64,000 nucleotides of DNA from Aeolococcus sp035552595 (GTDB lineage: Bacteria; Chloroflexota; Dormibacteria; Aeolococcales; Aeolococcaceae): contig DASZKZ010000032.1 in assembly GCA_035552595.1 (NCBI GenBank), positions 25,435 through 89,434 on the forward strand, in the 5' to 3' direction. Position numbers and translations under genes: made by a program. Within the stretch, counting starts at the first letter, position 1. Every line of letters starts with the position of its first letter. The notes under the pieces were generated by a model, which saw only the letters and a program-made list of their open reading frames with translations, ran no database searches and was not told the DNA's origin. Positions 16,983-25,577 of the stretch are shown here, piece by piece.

Positions 16983-18733
16983 CAGCGGATCGCGCGTCGC
17001 GGGCGGCGGGCGGGGTGCCCGGACCCGGCCGCCACCGTGGCGATCGCCTCCCCACGCAGCTCCACGGCGCGTGCTCGGGCGGCGTCGGTGACCAGCCCCG
17101 ACATCAGCCGGGCGATCTCCTCGACGCGGCCCTCCGCGTCGACGGGCTCGATGGCCGCGACGCTGCCTCGTCCGTTGTCCCGCTTGCGCACCACCAGGTG
17201 GCGCGCGGCCCGCGAGGCGATCTCGGCTCGGTGGGTCACCGCCACCACCTGGCGCTGCTCGCCCGCTGCGGCGAGCAGGTCGCCGACGCGCGCCGCCGTC
17301 TCCCCACCGATGCCCGAATCCACCTCATCGAGCACCAGAAGGGGCGATCCGGTCTCGGTGACGCAGGCCGACAGCGCCAGCACCAGGCGGGACAGCTCGC
17401 CCCCGGAGGGACCCTGATCGAGCGGCGCCGGCGCGGTGCCGCGGTTGGTGCTGAGGCGGATCTCCACCTCATCGATGCCGCCCGGCCCGCACCGGACCAG
17501 GGCGCCGCCGACCTCGACGCCGGCGGGGTCGGCGCGGCGCTCGAGGGCGATGCGGAGCCGGGCGTGGGGCAGCTCGAGGAGCCGGAGGGCGCTCTCCACC
17601 TCGCGCTCCAGCCGGCGAGCCGCCTGGCGCCGCCGCTCGGAGAGCTGGACGGCGAGCTCCCCGGCGCGATCGCGAGCAGCCGCCACCTCCGCCTCCGCCG
17701 CGCCCAGGCGGGCGCCGCCGTCCTCGCCGGCAGCGAGGAGCTGGCGCGCCGCTTCCAGCGCCTCGGCAGCCTGCTCGATGGAGCCGTGACGGCGGCGTAC
17801 CCGGGAGAGCATGTCGAGGCGCTCCTCGACCTCGGCGAGCCGGGCCTGGTCGAGGCCGATGCCGCCGGCGTGGCCCCGGGCCGATGCGCCCAGCTCACGG
17901 AGCCGGTCGACCAGGGCAGCCGCCTCCCCGGCCAGCGTGTCGAGGGCCGGGTCCACCCCCTCGAGGGCCAGCGACGCGTCCAGGGCTCCGGCCAGGAGAT
18001 CGGCCGCGCCGGACGACTCCTCGTCCCCGGCGGCGGCACGGCGCAGCGCTTCCGATGCAGCCAGCAGAGCGGCCGCGTTGCGCAGCCGCAGCCGCTCCGC
18101 AGCCAGGTGGTCGTCCTCGCCGGGAACCAGGGCCAACGCGCTGAGGTCGGCGACCGTCTGCCGCGCCGCGTCCACCTCCGCGGTCCCCGCCGCCTGGCGG
18201 CGGCGCACGTCCTCGAGGGAGGCCTGCGCGGAGCGCCAGGATCCCACCCCTTGGCGGACCTGGTCGCGGAGATCGAGGGCTGAGGCCGCCAGGTCGAGGA
18301 GATCCCGCTGCCGGCCGCGTTCCAGCAGACGCTGGCTGGCACCCTGGAGGGTGATCTCGGCCAGGGCCTCCCCGACCTCGCGGAGGACCGCCTGGGACAC
18401 CAGCGCCCCGTTGATCCGGCACGAGCCCCGCCCCACCCGGGTGATCTCGCGGGACAGGGTGGTCAGCTCGTCGGGCGGCACCCCGATGTCGCTGAGACGG
18501 GGGTGCAGGGAGGGCGGCAGGTGGTCGAAGACGGCGCTGACCCGGGCGGCGACGGCGCCGGAGCGGATGGGGTCGCCATCGGCCCGCCCGCCGAGGGCGA
18601 GGCGCAGGGCCGTGATGCACACCGATTTGCCCGCTCCGGTCTCGCCCGTGAGGGCGGTGAATCCCTCCCCGAAGGGCACCACCGCCTCCTCGAAGACGGC
18701 GAGGTCGCGGATGCGGACCTCGACCAGGCTCAC
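16982..18733 (-). CDS. recN: DNA repair protein RecN
   Basis: RecN is an SMC-like ATPase recruited to DNA double-strand breaks, where it supports recombinational repair. The 583-residue protein has the Walker A LTGETGAGKSV near the N-terminus and a long Ala/Arg/Glu-rich coiled-coil centre. ABC signature QGPSGGELSRLVLAL and Walker B LVLDEVDSGIGGETA follow near the C-terminus. GTG start, overlapping nadK (GTGA). The tlyA-nadK-recN order is a classic Gram-positive and terrabacterial cluster. Confidence 0.96.
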   Translation of the reverse strand: MSLVEVRIRDLAVFEEAVVPFGEGFTALTGETGAGKSVCITALRLALGGRADGDPIRSGAVAARVSAVFDHLPPSLHPRLSDIGVPPDELTTLSREITRVGRGSCRINGALVSQAVLREVGEALAEITLQGASQRLLERGRQRDLLDLAASALDLRDQVRQGVGSWRSAQASLEDVRRRQAAGTAEVDAARQTVADLSALALVPGEDDHLAAERLRLRNAAALLAASEALRRAAAGDEESSGAADLLAGALDASLALEGVDPALDTLAGEAAALVDRLRELGASARGHAGGIGLDQARLAEVEERLDMLSRVRRRHGSIEQAAEALEAARQLLAAGEDGGARLGAAEAEVAAARDRAGELAVQLSERRRQAARRLEREVESALRLLELPHARLRIALERRADPAGVEVGGALVRCGPGGIDEVEIRLSTNRGTAPAPLDQGPSGGELSRLVLALSACVTETGSPLLVLDEVDSGIGGETAARVGDLLAAAGEQRQVVAVTHRAEIASRAARHLVVRKRDNGRGSVAAIEPVDAEGRVEEIARLMSGLVTDAARARAVELRGEAIATVAAGSGHPARRPRRAIR

Positions 18734-19629
18734 CGCCAGGCCTCGATCACCGGCGGAGCCTCGTCAGAGTCGCTGGGGCGGAGCAGGTCCGGCCGCTCCA
18801 GGCCCTTGAGGGGCAGCCCGAAGCGGACCTTCTCGCGGAGGCGACGCAGGAAGGACGGCGAATCGTCGAAGCGCACGAAGGCCAGCTCCGGCCCCGGCCG
18901 GATGATCATCGCCGCGGCATGGCGGAGCCGGATCTCCGAGATGCCGTCGGCGGCGACGTTGACCCGGCCGCGCTCGACGGTGACGCGCAGGGTGACCACC
19001 TCAGGCAGGACGATCGCCCTGGTGATCACCGCGTGGGGCGCCAGCGGCACCACCACGATGGCCCGAACCCGGGGATCGATGGGCGGCCCGCCGGCGCTGA
19101 GCGCGTACGCCGTGGAGCCGGTGGCGGTGGCGACCACCACACCGTCGGCGTCGAAGTCGCCGAGCAGCTCGCCGTCCTGCTCGACGCGGATCCGGGCCAC
19201 GGCGACCCCGCTCGACTTCACCGCCACCTCGTTGAGGGCCAGAGTCTGCCAGGGAGGGTTGTCGCCGTCGCCGGGCACGGTGGCCTCGAGCATCGAGCGG
19301 CGCTGGGTGTGGTAGCGGCCCGCCGCGAAGGCCTCGAGCGCGCGGGGCAGGTCGGCCACCTCGACGTCGGTGAGGAAGCCGAGACGGCCGCGATTGACAC
19401 CGAGCACGGGGATCCCGCGCGGCGCCGCCAGGCGGGCGCCGTAGAGGAAGGTGCCGTCGCCCCCGATGGTGACCAGCAGCTCGGTGGCACCGGCGTGCTC
19501 GGCCAGGACCGCCTCAGGCTCGCGGACCTCGATCCAGACCCCGAAGCCGAGCTCCCGGGCTCGGACGGCGGCGGCTTCGGCGGCGTGCTGCTCGCCGGGA
19601 TGGAGCAGGAACCCGATCTCGCGGGTCAC
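18730..19629 (-). CDS. nadK: NAD kinase
   Basis: Phosphorylates NAD+ to NADP+ with ATP or polyphosphate, the only route to NADP. The 299-residue protein contains TIGGDGTFLYGARL (GGDG active site), GVNRGRLGFLTDV (NxGxLGFL), then VVATATGSTAYALSAGGP and the C-terminal HxP-like VPLAPHAVI. The GTG at 19629 overlaps the tlyA stop in GTGA. The open frame continues 169 codons upstream, antisense to and within tlyA, and is not part of the gene. Confidence 0.96.
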   Translation of the reverse strand: MTREIGFLLHPGEQHAAEAAAVRARELGFGVWIEVREPEAVLAEHAGATELLVTIGGDGTFLYGARLAAPRGIPVLGVNRGRLGFLTDVEVADLPRALEAFAAGRYHTQRRSMLEATVPGDGDNPPWQTLALNEVAVKSSGVAVARIRVEQDGELLGDFDADGVVVATATGSTAYALSAGGPPIDPRVRAIVVVPLAPHAVITRAIVLPEVVTLRVTVERGRVNVAADGISEIRLRHAAAMIIRPGPELAFVRFDDSPSFLRRLREKVRFGLPLKGLERPDLLRPSDSDEAPPVIEAWR

Positions 19630-20387
19630 GCGGTGGCCTCGGGGAGGCGGAGGTGGACCAGCCATTCCTGGTTGCCCTTGGTGCCGCGCACACCGGCCGG
19701 GACGGCATCGTCCACGACCACCGCCATGGTGGCGGCGGCCCAATCCCGGAACGCGGCCAGCGCCGCGGCGGTCACCTCCGGATCGCGGACCACTCCGCCG
19801 CGGGCGACCCCGCCTCGGGGAGCCTCGAACTGAGGTTTGAAGAGGGCCACCACCTCGGCGCCGGGAGCCAGCAGCGCCAGGTTGGGGAGCACCGCGCGCA
19901 GCGAGATGAACGAGAGGTCGAGCGTGACCAGCGAGGGCGACGGTCCCTCCAGCGCCGCCAGGGTGCGCACGTTGGTGCGATCCATGACGCGGACACGCGG
20001 GTCCGCGGCGAGCCGCGGGTCGAGCTGGCCGCGACCCACGTCGACGGCATAGACGAGGGTCGCGCCGCGGCGCAGGAGGACGTCGGTGAACCCCCCGGTG
20101 CTGGCGCCGGCGTCGAGGCAGACCCGGCCCGAGCACTCCACCCCGAAGTGATCGAGGGCGGAGTCGAGCTTCAGCCCTCCCCGTCCGGCCCAGGGGTGAT
20201 CCCGATCGGTTAGCCGCACCTGGGCGGCGCTGGCGACGGCGAGCGCGGCGCTGTCCGCCGTCACCCCGTCCACCTCCACCAGGCCGGCGGCGATCAGCGC
20301 CTGGGCCCGCCGGCGGGTGTCGGCCAGGCCGCGCTCCACGAGCAGATCGTCGAGTCGGGACCGCGACAGGGTGGCCACGCCGCTCAT
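19626..20387 (-). CDS. tlyA: TlyA-family rRNA 2'-O-methyltransferase / hemolysin-like protein
   Basis: TlyA proteins combine an S4 RNA-binding domain with an FtsJ-type methyltransferase; in mycobacteria TlyA methylates 16S C1409 and 23S C1920, and loss gives capreomycin resistance. This 253-residue protein starts at ATG 20387 with an S4 domain (LDDLLVERGLADTRRRAQAL). The SAM motif CLDAGASTGGFTDVLL and the core KDKE-type residues in VTLDLSFISLR and ALFKPQFEA follow. The open frame extends 66 Arg/Ser-rich codons upstream, which I excluded. Confidence 0.93.
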   Translation of the reverse strand: MSGVATLSRSRLDDLLVERGLADTRRRAQALIAAGLVEVDGVTADSAALAVASAAQVRLTDRDHPWAGRGGLKLDSALDHFGVECSGRVCLDAGASTGGFTDVLLRRGATLVYAVDVGRGQLDPRLAADPRVRVMDRTNVRTLAALEGPSPSLVTLDLSFISLRAVLPNLALLAPGAEVVALFKPQFEAPRGGVARGGVVRDPEVTAAALAAFRDWAAATMAVVVDDAVPAGVRGTKGNQEWLVHLRLPEATA

Positions 20388-20412
20388 CCTACACAGATCA
20401 GCGTATGTGCGC

Positions 20413-20778
20413 TCAAAAGGGGATGTCGTCGGGGTCGACGGGGCGGCCGTGCGGGATGGCTGCCGGCGCGGCCTCGCCGAAGAGCTGCTGCTCGGCGGTG
20501 CGGGCTCCCTCAGCGAGGGCTGCCGGCGCCTGCTCAGAACGGCCCGTGGGAGGTTGGAAGGGCCTCTCCACCTCCCCCGCCGCACGCACCACCAGCTGGC
20601 TGATCTTCTGCTCGGTTCGGTCGAGCAGCTGGGCGCAGTGCCGGGTGAGAGCGGCGCCGCGCTCGTACGCGCTGATCGCGGCCTCCAGCTCGACGTCGCC
20701 CCGCTCCAGGCGGGCGATGATCAGGTCGAGCTCGGCGAGGGCCGCCTCGTAGCTCATGGTGGTGAGGTCGTCAGCCAT
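20413..20778 (-). CDS. xseB: Exodeoxyribonuclease VII small subunit
   Basis: XseB is the small helical subunit that assembles in several copies with XseA to degrade single-stranded DNA. The 121-residue protein has the conserved core MSYEAALAELDLIIARLERG, followed by ISAYERGAALTRHCAQLLD. A ~50-residue Pro/Ala-rich extension not found in short XseB follows. ATG 20778 overlaps the xseA stop by 8 bases (ATGGCTGA), so the two subunits are translationally coupled. Confidence 0.95.
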   Translation of the reverse strand: MADDLTTMSYEAALAELDLIIARLERGDVELEAAISAYERGAALTRHCAQLLDRTEQKISQLVVRAAGEVERPFQPPTGRSEQAPAALAEGARTAEQQLFGEAAPAAIPHGRPVDPDDIPF

Positions 20779-22189
20779 GGTCGTCCCCGTTGCTGGCTCG
20801 CTGTCCCGGCTGATCATCGTACATTCGTTCGCGATCCGCCCCAACCGCCACGCCGTCGGGCAGGACCCGGCTGACCAGGCTGCCGCTGGCCAGGCGGGTG
20901 CGCAGCACGGCTCCGGGGGCGACCTCCGCGGCGCTGGTGATGACGCCGCCGCTGGCGGCGTCGACGGTGATCGAGTAGCCGCGATCGATGACGCGCAGCG
21001 GCGAGAGGGCGTCGAGCCGGCCGCGCAGGCCCTCGAGGTGGCGGCGGCGCCCGTTGATGGCGCGCGCCACCTCTCCGTCGAGGCGGGTGGCTCGGCCGGC
21101 CAGCCGCTCGCGCTGCAGAGGCAGCGAGCGCAGCGGCGAGTGCACCGCCAGCGAGCCCCGGAGGCGCTCGAGGTGACGCTGCCTGCCGCTGACGCCGGCG
21201 AGGAGCGCGCCCCGAAGGCGGACCTCCCGTGCGGCCACATCCTGGCGCATCCGGGAGAGGCGCAGGGCCGGGGAGAGCTGGTCGAGGCGGCGCAACCTGC
21301 TCTGCGCGCCCTCGCGCTTGTGGGCCAGCTCGCCCCGCAGCGCCTCGCGAAGGCGGCGCTCGCGGGTCGCGAGTTCCCCGCGAAGCTGTCCACAACTGGG
21401 AACCGCCGTCTCCGCCGCCGCCGACGGTGTGGCGGCGCGGTGGTCGGCGGCGAGGTCGGCGATGGTGATGTCGGTCTCGTGGCCGACGCCGGAGACCACG
21501 GGCACCGGGCAGGCGCGGATGGCCCGCGCCACCGCCTCGTCGTTGAACGCCATGAGGTCCTCTAGCGACCCCCCGCCGCGAACCAGGAGGACGACCTCGA
21601 CGCCGCGGGCGCGTCCGGCGCGGCGCAGCGCGGCGACGATGGTCTCGGCCGCTCCCTCCCCCTGCACTGTCGCTGAGGAGAACACCACCTCGACACACGG
21701 AGCGCGGCGGCTCATCACTGTGATGACGTCGTGCAGCGCCGCCCCGGTGCGCGATGTCACCACGGCGACGCGTGCCGGGAGGAGCGGCAGAGGCCTCTTG
21801 AGACGCTCGTCGAAGAGACCCTCCGCGAGGAGAGCTCGTTTGCGCTGCTCCACGGCGAGCGCCAGCGCCCCCACCCCGCTCGGCTCCAGACGGTCGACGA
21901 TGAGCTGGTAACGCCCCTGCAGCGCGTACACGGTCACCTGCCCATGGGCGACCACGGTCATGCCGTTCTCGGGCGCAAAAGGGACGCGCAGAGCATTGGT
22001 CCGAAAGCAGACCGACCCCAGCGCCGAGGAGCCGTCCTTGAGGGTGAAGTAGAGGTGACCGGAGGCGGGCCGGGTGAGGTTGCTGATCTCCCCCTCCACG
22101 AGGACATCCTCCAGGTCCGGTTGGGCTGCCAGGGCGTTGCCGACCAGCGCCGTCAGCTCGGTCACGGTGTAGGGACCGCGCCCGCTCAC
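20771..22189 (-). CDS. xseA: Exodeoxyribonuclease VII large subunit
   Basis: Catalytic subunit of exonuclease VII, which trims single-stranded DNA from both ends during mismatch and damage repair. The 472 residues include an N-terminal OB fold (YTVTELTALVGNAL, VEGEISNL, GHLYFTLKD). The catalytic core has VAVVTSRTGAALHDVI, LLVRGGGSLEDLMAFND and VVSGVGHETDITIADLAAD. A long basic coiled-coil arm and a C-terminal cap (RGYSITVD) complete it. GTG start, overlapping nusB by GTGA. Confidence 0.96.
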   Translation of the reverse strand: MSGRGPYTVTELTALVGNALAAQPDLEDVLVEGEISNLTRPASGHLYFTLKDGSSALGSVCFRTNALRVPFAPENGMTVVAHGQVTVYALQGRYQLIVDRLEPSGVGALALAVEQRKRALLAEGLFDERLKRPLPLLPARVAVVTSRTGAALHDVITVMSRRAPCVEVVFSSATVQGEGAAETIVAALRRAGRARGVEVVLLVRGGGSLEDLMAFNDEAVARAIRACPVPVVSGVGHETDITIADLAADHRAATPSAAAETAVPSCGQLRGELATRERRLREALRGELAHKREGAQSRLRRLDQLSPALRLSRMRQDVAAREVRLRGALLAGVSGRQRHLERLRGSLAVHSPLRSLPLQRERLAGRATRLDGEVARAINGRRRHLEGLRGRLDALSPLRVIDRGYSITVDAASGGVITSAAEVAPGAVLRTRLASGSLVSRVLPDGVAVGADRERMYDDQPGQRASNGDDHG

Positions 22190-22605
22190 ACCCGCTCCCG
22201 CGCGATCTGTCCGAGGACGCCGTTGACATAGTTCACGGCGTCGTCGCCGGCGTAGGCGCGAGCCAGCTCCAGCGATTCGTCGACGATCACCGCGACCGGG
22301 GTGCCGTCGCTCTCCAGCAGCTCGCAGGTGCCGAGCCGGAGGACGGCGCGCTCCACCTTGCCGACGTCGGCGAGCGACCAGCGGCTGGCCGCGGTCACCG
22401 CCGCGTCGATGCGCTCCCGGTTCTCCAGGCAGCCGAGCACGAGGCGCTGCGCGAACGCGCGGACGTCGGCGGTGGCACCGACCTCCTCCGCCTGATAGGC
22501 CAGCGACGTGCTCGCGTCCTTGTCGGTTCCCTCCAGCTCGAAGAGCACTCGCAGGGCGAGCTCACGGCCGCGTCGCCGGCGCCCGCCGCCGCCCGGGGTG
22601 GTCAC
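22186..22605 (-). CDS. nusB: Transcription antitermination factor NusB
   Basis: NusB with NusE (S10) binds boxA of rRNA operons and promotes antitermination. The 139-residue all-helical protein starts after a short Gly/Arg tail with RGRELALRVLFELEGTD. It contains WSLADVGKVERAVLRLGTCELL and the family ending VIVDESLELARAYAGDDAVNYVNGVL-type helix pair. GTG start overlapping the Asp23 gene stop (GTGA). The efp-asp23-nusB-xseAB order is conserved in many Gram-positives. Confidence 0.96.
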   Translation of the reverse strand: MTTPGGGGRRRRGRELALRVLFELEGTDKDASTSLAYQAEEVGATADVRAFAQRLVLGCLENRERIDAAVTAASRWSLADVGKVERAVLRLGTCELLESDGTPVAVIVDESLELARAYAGDDAVNYVNGVLGQIARERV

Positions 22606-22988
22606 GAGAAGACCACCTCGCTGACGAACACGTTGACGGCGGCCAGGGGGAGCCCGAGCATGCGGCGGATGGCGTCGCCCACGGCGCGCTGCACCTGCGC
22701 TCCCACCGCGGCCACATTGGCACCCGCTTCCATGACGATCCAGAGGTCGATGAGCAGGCCGTCGTCACGAAGCTCGACGCGCGCCCCGCGATGAGCCACG
22801 CGGCGGCGAAGGATGCGTTCGATGGACTGCCCGCCCGGCCGGTACATGGCGTGGACACCGTCGACCTGCAGCGCGGTCAGCGCCGCGATCCAGGCCACCA
22901 CGTCGTTGGCGACCCTGGTGACGCCCAGGCCGTCACGCCCGTCGCCGCCGCCGCCGCCGATCTCCATGGTGGATGCTGCCTCGGTCAC
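22602..22988 (-). CDS. Asp23/Gls24 family envelope stress protein
   Basis: A 128-residue Asp23/Gls24 (DUF322) protein. Members found between efp and nusB (AmaP/YqhY group) are cytoplasmic, often abundant, and linked to cell-envelope or lipid homeostasis, although the molecular role is unsettled. The recognisable part is VTRVANDVVAWIAALTAL, GVHAMYRPGG and VEAGANVAA-like VMEAGANVAAVGAQVQRAV. The fold ends with VNVFVSEVVF. The GTG start overlaps the efp stop by 4 bases. The N-terminus is Gly-rich, and the start could also be the ATG seven codons later. Confidence 0.88.
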   Translation of the reverse strand: MTEAASTMEIGGGGGDGRDGLGVTRVANDVVAWIAALTALQVDGVHAMYRPGGQSIERILRRRVAHRGARVELRDDGLLIDLWIVMEAGANVAAVGAQVQRAVGDAIRRMLGLPLAAVNVFVSEVVFS

Positions 22989-23545
22989 GACACCCGCTCC
23001 ACGTACCTTCCGGTGCGCGTGTCGACCCGGATGCGCTCTCCCTCGTTGACGAAGAGGGGGACGTCCACGACCAGGCCGGTCTCCACCGTCGCCGGTTTGA
23101 AGGCCGCGTTGGCGGTGTCACCCTTGAATCCCGGGTCGGTCTGCGCCACCGTCAGCTCGACCGACGTGGGTAGATCGATGCCCAGCACCTTGCCGTCATA
23201 GGTGAGCAGGAAGAGGTTGTCGTTCTCCTTGAGGTACTGGCGCGCCTCGCCGAGCTGAGAGGGCGTGAGCGGGAACTGGTCGTAGGTGGCGGTGTCCATG
23301 ACCACGTAGTCGTCGCCGTCCTGATAGAGGTACTGCGCCTCGCTCCGTTCGATACGGGCGCGGCCGAACTTCTCCTCGGGCCGGAACGTCTCCTCGGTGA
23401 CGGCTCCCGTCTGCAGGTTCTTGAACTTGGCGCGGACGATGGCGGTGCCCCGCCCCTGCTTGTTGTGGGCGAACTCGAGCACCTGGAGGAGCTCACCCTG
23501 GTGCTCCACCGTGGTTCCCGCTCTCAGGTCGCCCGCGCTGATCAT
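22985..23545 (-). CDS. efp: Elongation factor P (arginine-tipped)
   Basis: EF-P binds between the P and E sites of stalled ribosomes and speeds peptide-bond formation at polyproline stretches. The 186 residues span the KOW-like domain I and two OB domains, with the late signature VETGLVVDVPLFVNEGERI. The tip loop reads HNKQGRGTA, with Arg at position 32 where most EF-Ps carry a lysine that is lysylated or otherwise modified. Arg32 types in some proteobacteria are rhamnosylated by EarP, but no earP is nearby. The ATG overlaps the aroQ stop (ATGA). Confidence 0.96.
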   Translation of the reverse strand: MISAGDLRAGTTVEHQGELLQVLEFAHNKQGRGTAIVRAKFKNLQTGAVTEETFRPEEKFGRARIERSEAQYLYQDGDDYVVMDTATYDQFPLTPSQLGEARQYLKENDNLFLLTYDGKVLGIDLPTSVELTVAQTDPGFKGDTANAAFKPATVETGLVVDVPLFVNEGERIRVDTRTGRYVERVS

Positions 23546-23997
23546 GGGGAGGTCTCCGTTGTGTCCGGCCCGGCCAGCCGGACGGCGGTCTGCAGCGCCA
23601 TCACATAGCCGTCGGGGCCGGCGCCGGTGATGACCGCGCTCGCCGCCGCCGCCACGTGCGAGGTACGACGGTACTCCTCGCGGCTGAGAATGTTGCTGAG
23701 GTGCACCTCGACGACAGGTCCCCCGAACCCGCGCAGGGCGTCGGCGAGGACCACGCTGGTGTGGGCCAGGCCGCCGGGATTGATGACGATGGCGTCGGCC
23801 TGCCCGTTCTCCTCCTCGATGAGATCGATGAGCGCGCCCTCGTGGTTGCTCAGCTCCCAGCGCAGATCGACCTCGAGGGCGTCCGCCTCGCGGCGCAGCC
23901 TGTCGTGAATCTCGGCGAGCGTCGTCCGCCCGTAGACCTCCGGCTCACGACGCCCGATGGTGCCGAGATTGGGCCCGTTGAGCACCAGGATCCTCAT
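23542..23997 (-). CDS. aroQ: 3-dehydroquinate dehydratase, type II
   Basis: Third step of the shikimate pathway: dehydrates 3-dehydroquinate to 3-dehydroshikimate. The 151-residue protein is the small type II dodecameric enzyme, opening with MRILVLNGPNLG and the lid tyrosine in EPEVYGRTTL. The catalytic histidine region is INPGGLAHTSVVLADAL, followed by VEVHLSNILSREEYR. The ATG at 23997 overlaps the aroKB stop (ATGA); 31 upstream in-frame codons lie within aroKB and are excluded. Confidence 0.96.
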   Translation of the reverse strand: MRILVLNGPNLGTIGRREPEVYGRTTLAEIHDRLRREADALEVDLRWELSNHEGALIDLIEEENGQADAIVINPGGLAHTSVVLADALRGFGGPVVEVHLSNILSREEYRRTSHVAAAASAVITGAGPDGYVMALQTAVRLAGPDTTETSP

Positions 23998-25577
23998 GCC
24001 GCCAGCGCCTCCGACAGAGCCTGCAGGACGGCGCCGGGTTCGACCACGACGCCGGTGACCGGGTCGCCCCGGCGGCGCAGCAGCACCCACCGTGCCACCC
24101 CGTCTCGCGCCTTCTTGTCGGCCCCCAGCTGGCCCGCGACGTCGTCAGCCAGCAGCCGGGGCCGCTGGCTGAGGCCGCACCGGTCCAGGAGCTCGTCCTG
24201 GCGGGCGATGTCGGTGGCTGGACATCCCGATTCGACGACGCTGAGCGCACCCGCCACACGCATCCCGAAGGCCACCGCCTCACCATGGTCGAGCCCGCTG
24301 CCCAGCCCCGTCAGTGCCTCCACCGCATGACCCACCGTGTGTCCATAGTTGAGAATCGCCCGCCGGCCTGATTCGCGCTCGTCGCCCGCCACCACGCCCG
24401 CCTTGAGCTCGCAGCATGCGCGCACCAGCTCGGCGAGAGCGTCGCGGTCGCGGCCGAGCGCCGGCTCGAGGCTGCGCTCGACCAGCTCGGCCAGCTCGCC
24501 GCCGCCGACCATAGACGATTTGACGATCTCGGCGAAGGCGGAGCGGAAGCTGCGGTCACCGAGCGGTCCGAGGACGGCGGGGTCGCAGAGCACGGCGCGC
24601 GGCTGCCAGAACACACCGGCGAGATTCTTGCCGCGGCGCAGGTTGACGGCAGTCTTGCCCCCGACGGCGCTGTCGACCATGGCCAGCAGGGTGGTGGGGA
24701 CCACCACCCAGGCGATGCCGCGCAGGTAGGTGGCTGCGACCAGCCCGGCGACGTCGCCGACGCTGCCGCCGCCCACCGCCACGAGACAGTCGTCGCGCTC
24801 GAGGCCCGCGTCGCTGCACCGTTCCAGCAGGCTGCCGGCAACGCTCCACCGCTTGGCGTCCTCGCCGCCGCCGATCGCGAAGACCGTGGCCGCGACATGG
24901 TGGCGGCGGAGCCGCTCCGCAAGCGTCTCGGCAAGGCGGGCCACCGCCTCGTCGGCGATCAACACCACCCGCCGCGCCGGCGACGGGATCTGCTCGGCGA
25001 TGGCCTCGAGCACCCCGCCGCCGACTCGCACCAGGTAGGCACGGCCGGTCGCCACGCGCACCGCTCCGCGCAATGACGCGGCCACCCTCTCGGCCACGGC
25101 GGCGGGCGTCTGCTGATCGGTTCGGATGTGCATGTGAGCGCGGGCGTGCGCACCGCTGCGAGCGGCGCGCAGGTGGCGCAGCGTCTCCAATGGTGAGCCG
25201 GCCAGCAGGGGACGCCCATGTCCGTCCGCCCCCAGCCTGGTGGTCAGCTCCGCATCGGGCGCGTCGAGGCAGATCACGGTGGCGTGCCGCTCCAGAGTGT
25301 CGACGGCACCGTGCTGGGCGATGAGGCCGCCGCCGGCGGCGATCACCAGCGGCTCCGGCGACGCCATCGCCTGTTCCGCGGCTCGCCGTTCCTCGGCGCG
25401 AAACCGGGCCTCGCCGAGGTCGGAGAAGACTCGAGCGACGCTCATCCCCAGACGGTTCTCGACGTCGGCGTCGATGTCGACCCACCCGCGTCCCAGCCGC
25501 GCCGCCAGCAGCGGCGCAACCGTGCTCTTGCCGCTGCCGGGCAGGCCGACGAGGACGACGTGGCCGATGCCGCTCAC
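23994..25577 (-). CDS. aroKB: Bifunctional shikimate kinase / 3-dehydroquinate synthase fusion
   Basis: One 527-residue polypeptide carries two shikimate-pathway enzymes. Residues ~1-165 are shikimate kinase: P-loop GLPGSGKST (11-19), the DxD of WVDIDADVE and the shikimate loop AAGGG (80-84). Residues ~178-527 are 3-dehydroquinate synthase: IGGGEDAKR (235-243), AVGGGSVGDVAG (267-278), VPTTLLAMVDSAVGGKTAVN and the zinc-site NYGHTVGHAVEAL. The GTG at 25577 overlaps the aroC stop as GTGA. Open-frame sequence further upstream belongs to the aroC antisense frame. aroC, aroKB and aroQ sit in one coupled run. Confidence 0.95.
   Translation of the reverse strand: MSGIGHVVLVGLPGSGKSTVAPLLAARLGRGWVDIDADVENRLGMSVARVFSDLGEARFRAEERRAAEQAMASPEPLVIAAGGGLIAQHGAVDTLERHATVICLDAPDAELTTRLGADGHGRPLLAGSPLETLRHLRAARSGAHARAHMHIRTDQQTPAAVAERVAASLRGAVRVATGRAYLVRVGGGVLEAIAEQIPSPARRVVLIADEAVARLAETLAERLRRHHVAATVFAIGGGEDAKRWSVAGSLLERCSDAGLERDDCLVAVGGGSVGDVAGLVAATYLRGIAWVVVPTTLLAMVDSAVGGKTAVNLRRGKNLAGVFWQPRAVLCDPAVLGPLGDRSFRSAFAEIVKSSMVGGGELAELVERSLEPALGRDRDALAELVRACCELKAGVVAGDERESGRRAILNYGHTVGHAVEALTGLGSGLDHGEAVAFGMRVAGALSVVESGCPATDIARQDELLDRCGLSQRPRLLADDVAGQLGADKKARDGVARWVLLRRRGDPVTGVVVEPGAVLQALSEALAA

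Noticed and set aside
19630..20136. N-terminal extension of the nadK frame
   Set aside because: Lies in tlyA in another frame; GTG 19629 in GTGA is the natural start.
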